From the NCBI GenBank assembly GCA_014728295.1, contig WJLW01000033.1:167752-231751 (forward strand): a DNA stretch of 64,000 bases, given 5' to 3'. The stretch comes from Chitinivibrionales bacterium. GTDB lineage: Bacteria; Fibrobacterota; Chitinivibrionia; Chitinivibrionales; WJKA01. Below the pieces are notes generated by a model that had not been told where the DNA came from, did not search any database, and saw only the letters and a program-made list of their open reading frames with translations. The position numbers and the translations under genes are program-made. Positions within the stretch are counted from its first letter, which is position 1. Every line of letters begins with the position of its first letter. Of this stretch, positions 8,664 to 16,951 are shown piece after piece.

Positions 8664-9820
8664 TTAGGAGATTGCCCCGCTATTTCACTTTTCAGGATCG
8701 AGACGACGCGCCTGAGGTGTTCTTCGTCGACATTGGCGTGAATCGAAAATCGCAGCCGGGATGTTCCTTTCGGCACGGTCGGCGGACGCACTGCCGGTGC
8801 TTTGATGCCGTGTTTGCGCAAGTGCCGGGACAGGTGCAAAGTACGAGCATCATCTCCGATAAGGCAGGGGATAATCTGCGTCGTCGAGTTCAGTGTGTCG
8901 AATCCAGCATCGGTTAAGAGCTGCCGGAAATGTTGTGCTTTGGCGAGCAGCTTCGCTTGGATGCCGACGTGCGAGCGGATATAGTCGATTGCGGCCAGGT
9001 CAAATGCCAGCACGCTGTGCGGCAGCGCAGTCGAATAGATCAGGCTTCGGGCGTGGTTGACAAAATGGTCTCGCAGCAGGAAGCTCCCGGAAAAAAAACC
9101 GCCCAATCCCGCCACGGCCTTGCTGAGGGTTCCCATGCGTATGTCAATTGCTTCTTCGACACCGCAGGCCTCCACCCACCCGCTATGCCGCATGCCGAAA
9201 ATGCCGGTTGCATGGGCTTCGTCAACCATCACGAGTGCGTCGTGGGCGCGCGCAACATCGCAGATATCGGCCAACGGTGCGCAGTCGCCGTCCATGCTGA
9301 ATACGGAGTCGGTGACAATAATTTTTTCGGGGGACGATGATGTCTGTACTCGCTTTCGTAAATCATTCACATCGCAGTGTCGATAGCGATGCAACCTGGC
9401 GCCGCAGAGGCGAATACCGTCATAGATTGACGCGTGGTTGAGACGATCGCAGAAGATGTCGGTTGAACGGTTCGCCAGTGCCTGAATCATGCCGACATTG
9501 GCTGCATAGCCTGAGTTGAAGACCAGGGCGGTTTCCGTTTGCTTCCACTGCGCCAGCGCCGATTCGAGTCGGGCGTACAGCGCTGTGCCGGTGCTGATTA
9601 TGCGGGAGGCGAGGTTGCCGCTCAATTGCCCGTCGATCAGCTTGTGTGCGGCGGCGTGCACGTGCGTATTGTCATGCAGCGACAGATAGCTGTTGGTCGA
9701 GAGGTCTATTGACACTTCTTCGCAGGGGGCAGTCTGTCGAAAGAGCGCGGATGCTTTGCGCGCACAACGTTCACGCGCGAGGCGGTCAGAGAGTGGCGTC
9801 TGTCTCATGTAAAGCTTCAT
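8651..9820 (-). CDS. bioF: 8-amino-7-oxononanoate synthase
   Basis: A PLP enzyme of about 389 residues that condenses pimeloyl-ACP (or -CoA) with alanine to give 8-amino-7-oxononanoate in biotin synthesis. Visible family marks are DLSTNSYLSL near the N-terminus, NSGYAANVGMIQAL, DRLNHASIYDGIRL, VDEAHATGIFG and the PLP-lysine segment GTLSKAVAGLGG. The ATG at 9820 is inside the end of bioA; a second in-frame ATG is at 9808. The open frame extends further upstream but only antisense-like composition is found there. Overlap with bioA and with the hydrolase indicates translational coupling. Confidence 0.93.
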   Translation of the reverse strand: MKLYMRQTPLSDRLARERCARKASALFRQTAPCEEVSIDLSTNSYLSLHDNTHVHAAAHKLIDGQLSGNLASRIISTGTALYARLESALAQWKQTETALVFNSGYAANVGMIQALANRSTDIFCDRLNHASIYDGIRLCGARLHRYRHCDVNDLRKRVQTSSSPEKIIVTDSVFSMDGDCAPLADICDVARAHDALVMVDEAHATGIFGMRHSGWVEACGVEEAIDIRMGTLSKAVAGLGGFFSGSFLLRDHFVNHARSLIYSTALPHSVLAFDLAAIDYIRSHVGIQAKLLAKAQHFRQLLTDAGFDTLNSTTQIIPCLIGDDARTLHLSRHLRKHGIKAPAVRPPTVPKGTSRLRFSIHANVDEEHLRRVVSILKSEIAGQSPKCSR

Positions 9821-11138
9821 GCATGGCGATTTTGGCGATATGAAACATATTGTTGATTTCATCCTCCGAAATAATATAGGGCGGGACGAAGTAGACGACA
9901 TTGCCCAGCGGTCTGAGCAGCAGGCCCAGGCCAATCGCTTTGCGACATATGCGATAGGCAAGACGGCTTTCGGGCGGAGGAGGCTCTTTGGTTTGGCGAT
10001 CGCGTACCAGCTCGAGTGCACCGATCATGCCGATTGAACGTATATCGCCGACGATGTCGAATTCGTTAAAGTGCTGCAGATTCTTCTGGAAATAGTCGAC
10101 TTTGCTTTTGAGTGACTCCGGGATCTTTTCTCTTTTGAGCACGTCTAGCGTCGCGCAGGCTGCGGCTGCGGCGAGGGGGTTGCCCGTAAATGTGTGCCCG
10201 TGATGAAATATGCGATCGCTGGCAAAACCGCCTTTGAATTCGTCGAAAATATGTTCTTTGACAGCAGTTGCGGCAAGGGGCAGATAGCCCCCGGTAATGC
10301 CCTTTGCCAGGCACATGATGTCAGGCGTTTCCCGGGCGTGTTCGCAGGCGAACATTTTACCGGTACGGCCAAACCCCATCGCAACTTCATCGGCAATTGT
10401 CAAAACGTCATATTTTCGGCACAGGGCGAATACCCGCTTAAGCACTTTTTCGGGATAGATACGCATGCCGCCCGCACCCTGTACCATTGGTTCAAAAATA
10501 CAGGCGGCGGTGGTGTCGCCGTGATCCGCCAGTGCCTGCTCGAGTGAATCCATGCACTCAGCCTTGCAGGTTGTGCTTTCCTTGCCGGTCGGACAGCGGT
10601 AGCAGTAGGGAGAATTGACAAAGCTCTGCATTTTGAAACGGGCATGAAATGTTGCATGGTAGTGGGGAATCATGCCGACCGACATGGCTCCAAGCGTGTC
10701 GCCGTGGTAGGCACCCGAAAAAGCGATGAATCCTGAACGTTGACTGCCTTTGAGAGCCTGGTACTGCAAGGCAATTTTCAGCGCGACTTCTACGGCGGTC
10801 GATCCATTGTCGGAATAGAAAATGCGGTTTAATCCCCGTGGTAATATCGAAATCAGCTTGTCCGCTAGCTCGATGGCCGGTTCGGTAACAAAACCGGCCA
10901 TCATAACATGCTCGAGTTTGTCAAGTTGCTTTTTGATTGCTTCGCTGATCTCGGGATGGTTGTGCCCCAGAATACTGACCCACCAGGAGCCGATTGCATC
11001 CAGGTAGCCTTTGCCGGATTTGTCATAGACGTATAAGCCGCGTCCATATTCGATGATCAGCGGCGGACTGTGTTCGAGGTCGTTATAATAGGTAAAGGGG
11101 AACCAGAGATGTTTCAAGGTATCAGATGAGGCTTTCAT
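9786..11138 (-). CDS. bioA: adenosylmethionine-8-amino-7-oxononanoate aminotransferase
   Basis: A class III aminotransferase of 450 residues that converts 8-amino-7-oxononanoate to 7,8-diaminopelargonate, normally with SAM as amino donor. Recognisable parts are HLWFPFTYYND at the N-terminus, YLDAIGSWWVSILGHNHPEI, SDNGSTAVEVALKIA, FSGAYHGDTLGAMSVG, IADEVAMGFGRTG and the PLP-lysine region CLAKGITGGYLPLAAT. The ATG at 11138 has GAAGG seven bases upstream. It overlaps the end of bioD by 17 bases and the start of bioF by 35. Confidence 0.95.
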   Translation of the reverse strand: MKASSDTLKHLWFPFTYYNDLEHSPPLIIEYGRGLYVYDKSGKGYLDAIGSWWVSILGHNHPEISEAIKKQLDKLEHVMMAGFVTEPAIELADKLISILPRGLNRIFYSDNGSTAVEVALKIALQYQALKGSQRSGFIAFSGAYHGDTLGAMSVGMIPHYHATFHARFKMQSFVNSPYCYRCPTGKESTTCKAECMDSLEQALADHGDTTAACIFEPMVQGAGGMRIYPEKVLKRVFALCRKYDVLTIADEVAMGFGRTGKMFACEHARETPDIMCLAKGITGGYLPLAATAVKEHIFDEFKGGFASDRIFHHGHTFTGNPLAAAAACATLDVLKREKIPESLKSKVDYFQKNLQHFNEFDIVGDIRSIGMIGALELVRDRQTKEPPPPESRLAYRICRKAIGLGLLLRPLGNVVYFVPPYIISEDEINNMFHIAKIAMHEALHETDATL

Positions 11139-11808
11139 GACAGAACCTTCGTATCGAATCATTGTCGGTTTCCTGATAGCCTGTTTCGAGCAGCGGCACC
11201 GGGGCAATAAATTGAGACAGGGTGACCTTGTTGTCTTTGTAAATAAAGTTCTGCGGATCTATATTGCAGTGATTGTTATAGACGAGGGCGGCAATCGGAA
11301 TCTTGTAGGCGTCAAGCTGCATGCAGGTAAGCATAGTGTGGTTAAGGGTTCCCAGCCGTGGCGAAGTTACCACAATTACGGCGCAGCCCAGCTCGGCAAT
11401 CAAGTCGATCATAAAGCGTCTGTTGCTGAGCGGGACCAGCAATCCGCCCGCGCCTTCGACGAGCACCGTTTCGTACCGGTGCATGAGTTTGTCATAGGCT
11501 TGCTTGATTTTTGCGATTGAAATGGTTTCGCCCGCCAGGGAGGCTGCAAGGTGTGGAGAACAAGCCGGCTCGAAACGATAGGGTACGTGCAGGTCCTGGC
11601 AGACTTGCGAGGTGGATTGTGCATATACTTCTTCAAAGTCGGGAGCTTGCAGAATACCGTCGGCATCCGGATAGCATCCGGTTTGTACCGGTTTAAAATA
11701 AGCGGTTTTCGAAACTTCGCCGTATGCCTGCATCAACAATCCGATGACGTAGGTTTTGCCAATTTCGGTATCGGTACCGGTAACAAAAAAGCTTTGCGGG
11801 TGGGCCAT
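11122..11808 (-). CDS. bioD: dethiobiotin synthetase
   Basis: A 228-residue P-loop enzyme that closes the ureido ring of dethiobiotin from diaminopelargonate, CO2 and ATP. The Walker A segment TGTDTEIGKT lies near the N-terminus, followed by YFKPVQTG and the VEGAGGLLVPLS loop, both characteristic of BioD. The ATG at 11808 begins just before the P-loop strand, as usual for the family. An in-frame TTG at 11856 would add 16 unlikely residues. It is the first gene of the biotin operon, and its promoter must lie in the 174-base divergent gap shared with the gene at 11983. I saw no convincing BirA operator. Confidence 0.93.
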   Translation of the reverse strand: MAHPQSFFVTGTDTEIGKTYVIGLLMQAYGEVSKTAYFKPVQTGCYPDADGILQAPDFEEVYAQSTSQVCQDLHVPYRFEPACSPHLAASLAGETISIAKIKQAYDKLMHRYETVLVEGAGGLLVPLSNRRFMIDLIAELGCAVIVVTSPRLGTLNHTMLTCMQLDAYKIPIAALVYNNHCNIDPQNFIYKDNKVTLSQFIAPVPLLETGYQETDNDSIRRFCHESLI

Positions 11809-11982
11809 GCTGTCGTCTCGAACCGGGGTGCCAACGATCACACTGTTTATGTGCAAAATACTCTTTTACGGTTTTTTCGGCAATCACGTGTAACGATGTT
11901 AATTGCTCGGGCGTTTTACTGGTGAATAAGCGGCGAACATGTTTACTTGCTTGAAAAGCACTTATGCAGTGAGGAGGGTTCC

Positions 11983-12483
11983 ATGACGATGTTATCGCCG
12001 AACAGTGCATTCGCCGTTGCCGTCGGGTGTGGCGGCTTACCGGACGACGATGAGGAGGCGCCGGGAAGATTGTTGAACAGGGCAGAGTTTTTGGCGCCTG
12101 ATGAACCGGACCTTGAACTCAAGCCGAAGACCGGCCGAACCGTTCGATTTATGATTGAAATCCAAACCACTACCGCGGGCCCGCTCGCGGGCGGGCGCAA
12201 TCGTGCCGGTATCAACCGGGTAGTGCGTCGGAATATGATGGCCCTGCGATTCGCCTATAACAAGCGTCTTAAAGCCAGGCCGGGACTGCGCGGCAAAATA
12301 ACGGTGAAGTTTGCCATCAACGAGTTCGGCAAAATTATCTTTTGTGACGTGCTCTGCTCAACGGTCAATGATGCCGCCTTGGAAGAGCAGGTTGCCGCTG
12401 TCCTAGGACGCTGGCGTTTTGACAAAATCGATCTGGTTGGCGACGTAATGACGGTGGTGTACCCTTTCGCCTTTACCAACTGA
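11983..12483 (+). CDS. AgmX/PglI C-terminal-type domain protein
   Basis: A 166-residue protein. Its last 80 residues (GLRGKITVKFAINEFGKI, ALEEQVAAVLGRWRFDKI, MTVVYPFAF) match the TonB-like AgmX/PglI C-terminal domain, known from gliding and large envelope proteins of Myxococcus and relatives. Here the domain stands almost alone: no signal peptide, FHA domain or membrane anchor is visible, and the first 60 residues are low-complexity and acidic (DDDEEAP). GAGGAGG precedes the ATG at 11983. It is divergent from bioD and followed by a structured intergenic region. The role is unknown; an envelope complex partner is possible. Confidence 0.7.
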   Translation: MTMLSPNSAFAVAVGCGGLPDDDEEAPGRLLNRAEFLAPDEPDLELKPKTGRTVRFMIEIQTTTAGPLAGGRNRAGINRVVRRNMMALRFAYNKRLKARPGLRGKITVKFAINEFGKIIFCDVLCSTVNDAALEEQVAAVLGRWRFDKIDLVGDVMTVVYPFAFTN

Positions 12484-12485
12484 AT

Positions 12486-12581
12486 ATAGCAGGGACCAGC
12501 CGCATGAGGACAATGGGCAGATCGCTCTTAACGCTTGCGGGACTAAGCCGGGCCTGTCTAATTGTCCTTTGTCCCTGCTAT
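12486..12581. repeat. long nested inverted repeat (hairpin element)
   Basis: ATAGCAGGGAC (12486-12496) pairs with GTCCCTGCTAT (12571-12581). Inside it AGGACAAT (12507-12514) pairs with ATTGTCCT (12561-12568), and weaker pairing continues inward. The result is a roughly 96-nt rod-like fold with no U-run, so it is not a simple terminator. It could be a palindromic repeat element or a structured RNA. Confidence 0.6.
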
Positions 12582-12629
12582 GCAGGTGCACTCTCTCCTC
12601 CAGTCTTTGCTCCTTCAGAGTGTTGGAAT

Positions 12630-12647
12630 AACCGGGCGCGCCCGGTT
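12630..12647. promoter_or_regulatory. 18-bp perfect palindrome upstream of the ECF sigma gene
   Basis: AACCGGGCGCGCCCGGTT is perfectly palindromic and lies about 70 bases before the sigma factor start. TTGTTG follows. It could be an operator for the sigma/anti-sigma operon or a compact GC-rich terminator for the upstream gene. Confidence 0.4.
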
Positions 12648-12719
12648 TGTTGTGCCTGATCCACCGATAGCGAAACTGCATTCATTATTTTTAATTTTCA
12701 AACAGATAACGACTACGGC

Positions 12720-13202
12720 GTGCACGAAAAAGCATTCAAAGAACTTTACGGTGAGCATTCGGATAAACTCTATAATTTCATTTTATGGATGACTCACAGC
12801 AAACCGGCCAGCGATGATATTCTGCAGACCGTTTTCATCCGGGTATGGAAACAGCCAGCGGCGCCGGCTACGATTTCTGAGCAGGAAGCGTGGTTGTTCA
12901 CAATTGCACGCAACTGTTGTATGGACTTTTTCCGGTCATGCCAGCGTTCCACCAGATTCAGACTGAAATACAGCCGTGAAAGGCAATCAACCAGCTACAA
13001 TGAAGCCGATCGCACATTTACCTGGGAAATTCTCAGTGAGCTTTCTGATATCGAAAAAAGTATTATTTACCTCCATATCAAAATGGGGTATAATTATAAA
13101 GAAATCGCCCAATCTCTGGATTTAAAGGAAAATGCGGTCAGAGTAAAAGCTTTTCGTGCATTTCGACGACTGCGCAAGAAACTGTCAAAGGAAGGGCAAT
13201 GA
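12720..13202 (+). CDS. ECF-type RNA polymerase sigma factor
   Basis: A 160-residue sigma-70 family protein with region 2 (KLYNFILWMTHSKPASDD, TVFIRVWKQ, WLFTIARNCCMDFFR) and a region 4 helix-turn-helix (MGYNYKEIAQSLDLKENAV). The usual ECF layout has no region 3. It probably directs RNA polymerase to envelope-stress or surface genes. The start is a GTG without a strong Shine-Dalgarno. The stop overlaps the ATG of the next gene by four bases, which encodes a membrane protein with a zinc-finger-like motif, the typical sigma/anti-sigma arrangement. Confidence 0.88.
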   Translation: MHEKAFKELYGEHSDKLYNFILWMTHSKPASDDILQTVFIRVWKQPAAPATISEQEAWLFTIARNCCMDFFRSCQRSTRFRLKYSRERQSTSYNEADRTFTWEILSELSDIEKSIIYLHIKMGYNYKEIAQSLDLKENAVRVKAFRAFRRLRKKLSKEGQ

Positions 13203-13543
13203 ATACCGAAACATCCTCCCATCCCGCTGAAGAAGCTCTGACTCACTTCGCACTTGGATTAAATAATATTGAGTTACGGGAGCACGTTGATGCCTGCAGC
13301 GAGTGTCACCGGTACGTGCAGGCTATTCAGGAAGCAAAGCAGAAAATCAAAGATCTGCCCGATGTACATATTCCGGATGACGTTCGCAAAAAAATCCTTG
13401 CTATGCCTCACAAAAGCAGGCTCGAAACCGTATTTCATCTTTCACTGTTTTTTCAGCAGATTTCGAAATCGCCCTTCCTGATTGTCTTTGCCATCGTGCT
13501 GCTGGCGGTTTTTTTGTATATTTTTCTGGTTTTTGTGCTTTGA
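13199..13543 (+). CDS. membrane anti-sigma factor, zf-HC2-like
   Basis: A 114-residue protein. The cytoplasmic part contains HVDACSECHRYV, an HxxxCxxC motif as in zinc-containing anti-sigma domains, and one C-terminal membrane helix (PFLIVFAIVLLAVFLYIFL). There is essentially no periplasmic domain after the helix, so signal input must come through a partner or through redox/metal effects on the motif. Its ATG overlaps the stop of the ECF sigma gene, so the two are co-translated and almost certainly act as a pair. Confidence 0.83.
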   Translation: MNTETSSHPAEEALTHFALGLNNIELREHVDACSECHRYVQAIQEAKQKIKDLPDVHIPDDVRKKILAMPHKSRLETVFHLSLFFQQISKSPFLIVFAIVLLAVFLYIFLVFVL

Positions 13544-13574
13544 CATTTCCACCGGAAACGCAGCAGCATCGTGC

Positions 13575-14576
13575 ATGATTAAATTCTACCTGCCTGCCCT
13601 ACTTTTCTGCGCGCTGGTGTTTCCTGCCTGTTCGGGACAATCTGTGCTGGACAGCGTTGGGAACTTGCTTGTGTCGCAGGAATATGATGCAGCAGAGAAA
13701 AAACTCGCGCAGGTCCTGAGCAAGAATCCGCATAATATCGATGCTCTCTATTTGCGGGTAGCTTCCCGCCAGACGCGTTTGCTGGATTACGAGGCATACG
13801 GCATCGGTGGAGATGAATTCATAGATTTCGCCGACAGCGCGATTGCCGTTTTTGAGCAGCATCTCAATCGCCTGAAGGGCAGGGCACGGATTAACTGTCT
13901 GTTTTATCTGGGCAATACGCACGGTAGCAAGGGGCTCATCCACGGCAAAAACGCACAGTGGGTCGCGGCGGTTAAAAGCGCCCTGGCCTCGCTTTCTTAT
14001 CTTGACCGGGTTTTGAAAAAGGACAAGCAGTATCTTGCCGCCTATCTGGGAAAAGGGATTTTTGACTATTATCTGGGAACCAACCTCAGGTGGGTGCTGT
14101 TGGGCGGCAATCGCATCAAGCAGGGTGTCAATTATGTAACCAAAGCCACCGGAGCGGATTATCCGTTTAATATTGCGGCAAAAAATTCTCTGTGCTGGAT
14201 TTTGATCGAACAGGAAGAATATGACCGGGTAGATTCACTTGTCAACACGGTATTGCAAAAGTATCCCGAAAATTCGGTGTTTCTGCGGATAAAGGCCAAC
14301 CTGCATTACCGGACACACAATTGGCGAAAAGCAAAACCCGCTGCACTTGATCTGCTCAAGGCGTCACTCGATCGCCAACCGACGAACTGGAGTGATTTGA
14401 CATCTGCCTATTTGATCGCTATCAAGAGCTTTGACCATTTCGCCAAAAAGGATTCTGTTCTGGACTATTCGCACAGAGCGTTGCGCATCAGACTGCCCGA
14501 GCATGCCCGTACAATTCCCTACGTCAATGCTCATCTTGATGAAATCAAGGCTATCAGCGGCAAGTATGGGAGATAA
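13575..14576 (+). CDS. TPR-containing exported protein
   Basis: A 333-residue protein with a signal peptide or lipoprotein leader (KFYLPALLFCALVFPACSG). Helical repeats of TPR type follow, for example NLLVSQEYDAAEKKLAQVL with NPHNIDALYLR, and later VNTVLQKYPENSVFLRIKAN. The ATG at 13575 is chosen because upstream in-frame codons overlap the anti-sigma gene and add a second hydrophobic stretch. TPR lipoproteins usually scaffold envelope complexes. It lies between the ECF pair and an outer-membrane barrel, perhaps in the same transcript. Confidence 0.78.
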   Translation: MIKFYLPALLFCALVFPACSGQSVLDSVGNLLVSQEYDAAEKKLAQVLSKNPHNIDALYLRVASRQTRLLDYEAYGIGGDEFIDFADSAIAVFEQHLNRLKGRARINCLFYLGNTHGSKGLIHGKNAQWVAAVKSALASLSYLDRVLKKDKQYLAAYLGKGIFDYYLGTNLRWVLLGGNRIKQGVNYVTKATGADYPFNIAAKNSLCWILIEQEEYDRVDSLVNTVLQKYPENSVFLRIKANLHYRTHNWRKAKPAALDLLKASLDRQPTNWSDLTSAYLIAIKSFDHFAKKDSVLDYSHRALRIRLPEHARTIPYVNAHLDEIKAISGKYGR

Positions 14577-14641
14577 GGGGCTGGCGATGATTTATTTTGC
14601 AGGATAGTTTCAATTCAGTAACTTTACCTGATGCGAAGGTA

Positions 14642-16285
14642 ATGAATTCACCGTTTTTGTTCATAGTGTGCACCTGTCTGACGACTGCAACCCAAAATAT
14701 TCCAGCCGGCTATGCTCCCAATCTTCGATTGAATGACCAGACCGATCTGTTCGTGCATCGGATTGCCTCACGTTATGGATTGCAGCCCCCGGCGGGAGTG
14801 TTTGCCCAACCGATGGACGCTGCGGAACTGCTGGCCTTTTTGAGACAGGTTGACTCCCTGGACAGCATGGGCAGGCTGACGGCGCAGGAGTCTTTTCATC
14901 GTGCCCGGCTTTTGCGACAGACCATGGCGTCGTCCAGGCTGTACGGCTGGCGCCATGAAGAAAAGGATGTCTCTGCCAATTTACGTATGCGCTTAGCAGG
15001 TGACGCCGACCCAACGTTTGCCCAGCGGGAAAACAGCATGCGGCTGAACGGGGTGATCAATCCGCGGCTGACCGGGAATGCCGGCAATTTTTCCTTTTTC
15101 TCGGGTGTGGATATATGGACCGAATACGATTCCGATACGCTCTTTTCGCGCTCGACTTATCAGCCCTTTGACGGCATACCCTACAACCTGTACTCTCGCA
15201 AGCAAAAAGCATCTACCCGGTCTTCGGATATTCTGCGCGGTGGAATAGCCTATGACCATGAGCTGATCGATCTGCAGGCTTCTGTTGATTACGTCAAGAT
15301 GGGCCCGGCCGTATACAATCATCTGACTTTTTCCGCCAAGACGCCGCCGGTGATCAGCGTCCGGGGTTCGATAAACGTCTGGAAATTCAGGTACTATCAC
15401 CTCTTTGGCCGGCTTAAAGAACAGAAGGATAAGCAGAAATATTTCTATGCTCACCGCTATCAGGTCCCCCTGTGGAAAAAGCGGTTGACGATTGGCTTTA
15501 ACGAAGTTATGGTGAACGGAAGTACGGCTGAAAAAGCCCAGGAAGATTCGTTGCGTGCGGAATACTACGGAGAAGTGCGGGTGGGGGAGTGGATTTACAT
15601 GATTCCATTTGTGCCGTATGCGTTTGCCGAGCATTTTAACGGTGATCGTGATAATGCCGTCATGTCGTTTGATGCCTCTCTTTACTATCCGGCCGGGGTG
15701 CGCTGGTATGGTGAATTTTTCATGGACGATTTTACCAATCCGTGGTCGCTGTTCAGCGACGATTTCGGCAATAAGCTGGCATTCACGATCGGGGCGCAGT
15801 ATTTCGAAAACGTTGCGGGCATGGACATCACCTTGACGCTCGAATACGCACGGTTGCGTCCCTGGGTCTATACGCATTTTTACGGCGGCAGTCATCGCTA
15901 TACGCACTTCGGCATGCCGCTGGGGTCGCAACTTGGCCCAAACGCCGATGAATTTATCTTCGCGCTGGAAGGCAGTGTCGGCCGATTGAATACGGCCGGC
16001 ATAGTGATCAATACGAAACGTAAAGGCACGGCGCACGGCAGCGATGTGCGTGACGTCATGCAGGACTCCAGCTACACCTTTGCAGGAGAGGAGCATACTC
16101 CCGCCAATCCCGATCCGTTGAACATCAAGACATTCGGGGAAGGGTTTACCCGTACGTCAAGTATTGGGCTGCTCTGGAAATTCAATCCGTTCGGCTATAT
16201 TTCGTTTCATGCAGCGGCGGAGCTGGAAATGGTTGAGGATGAAACGCATTTTGTGGTGCGTATGAACGGAAGCCTTACTTTTTAG
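14642..16285 (+). CDS. Wzi-like outer-membrane beta-barrel protein
   Basis: About 547 residues. A leader (FLFIVCTCLTTA) and an alpha-helical N-terminal part (residues 40-100) precede a long series of amphipathic strands ending in SLTF, a terminal phenylalanine as in outer-membrane barrels. The layout, with a helical plug followed by strands such as VDYVKMGPAVYNHLTFSA and a region near TPPVISVRGSINVWKFRYYH, resembles the Wzi family that attaches capsule at the cell surface. The ATG at 14642 sits only two bases after GAAGG; a TTG at 14597 is the alternative. No capsule gene is adjacent, so the exact role is inferred only. Confidence 0.65.
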   Translation: MNSPFLFIVCTCLTTATQNIPAGYAPNLRLNDQTDLFVHRIASRYGLQPPAGVFAQPMDAAELLAFLRQVDSLDSMGRLTAQESFHRARLLRQTMASSRLYGWRHEEKDVSANLRMRLAGDADPTFAQRENSMRLNGVINPRLTGNAGNFSFFSGVDIWTEYDSDTLFSRSTYQPFDGIPYNLYSRKQKASTRSSDILRGGIAYDHELIDLQASVDYVKMGPAVYNHLTFSAKTPPVISVRGSINVWKFRYYHLFGRLKEQKDKQKYFYAHRYQVPLWKKRLTIGFNEVMVNGSTAEKAQEDSLRAEYYGEVRVGEWIYMIPFVPYAFAEHFNGDRDNAVMSFDASLYYPAGVRWYGEFFMDDFTNPWSLFSDDFGNKLAFTIGAQYFENVAGMDITLTLEYARLRPWVYTHFYGGSHRYTHFGMPLGSQLGPNADEFIFALEGSVGRLNTAGIVINTKRKGTAHGSDVRDVMQDSSYTFAGEEHTPANPDPLNIKTFGEGFTRTSSIGLLWKFNPFGYISFHAAAELEMVEDETHFVVRMNGSLTF

Positions 16286-16291
16286 CCTGGA

Positions 16292-16948
16292 ATGGCATTT
16301 GTTGCAGACCAATTGCTTATGAATTTCATCATTTGGAGTGTCGCGCTGTTATTAATTCCCCTCGGATTGCTGTTGAATATGCTTCCCGGCCGGGCACTGC
16401 GGTATGCAATGTATCTAATCGTGTATGTGAGTGCCGGGCTGATGGAGCTGTTTCGTGTATCGTTTGTCTCCGAGATTGCCGATCGGTGGGCAATTGCCGT
16501 GTTGACGCTTATGGCGCTGGATATCGCCTGGAACCTTCGCCGTTTAAAAAATGCAAAACTGCGTCGTACCGGGTATCTTGCGGCGGGAGCTATTTATTTT
16601 GCCTCAAACAGTGCGTGGTTGCTGACCCCGCCGGCGCATATCGAAGAATTCTGGCAAAGATCAATCGCGGCCCGGCACCGCACGAAAGCGGCTGCCTACG
16701 CAATTGAAGTTCGGGACTTCGGCCGCACCAAGCCGCCGTTCAAGCGTTATTACTTGACAAAAAAAAGCACATGGCTTCCGTTCGAAAGAACCATTCACCA
16801 TTTTGACACGCCACATAGTTACTATCTCAGCGATTTTGCATTTCAATGGAGCGGCACAGGGCGTGGAATTCGTCTGGATCTGTACGACGGGGAGACCCGG
16901 ATCTGGACCATGGGCGAGGGGTTCGAAACTTTGAAATCGGAAGGCTGA
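16292..16948 (+). CDS. membrane protein of unknown function
   Basis: 218 residues. Four hydrophobic segments occupy about residues 8-30, 36-56, 64-82 and 92-112. A soluble C-terminal part (130-218) contains strand-like stretches such as YYLSDFAFQWSGTGRGIRLD. I do not recognise the family. The stop is four bases before the next start, so it forms an operon with the YihY-like gene. Confidence 0.65.
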   Translation: MAFVADQLLMNFIIWSVALLLIPLGLLLNMLPGRALRYAMYLIVYVSAGLMELFRVSFVSEIADRWAIAVLTLMALDIAWNLRRLKNAKLRRTGYLAAGAIYFASNSAWLLTPPAHIEEFWQRSIAARHRTKAAAYAIEVRDFGRTKPPFKRYYLTKKSTWLPFERTIHHFDTPHSYYLSDFAFQWSGTGRGIRLDLYDGETRIWTMGEGFETLKSEG

Positions 16949-16951
16949 TGT

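Noticed and set aside
11809..11982. BirA operator in the bioD upstream region
   Set aside because: No convincing pair of inverted GTTAAC-like arms at the right spacing was found.
12486..12581. Intrinsic terminator reading of the long hairpin
   Set aside because: The stem is very long and interrupted and no U-run follows; listed as a structural repeat instead.
14993..16096. 367-codon minus-strand frame
   Set aside because: Antisense to the Wzi-like gene, with a basic, motif-free product.
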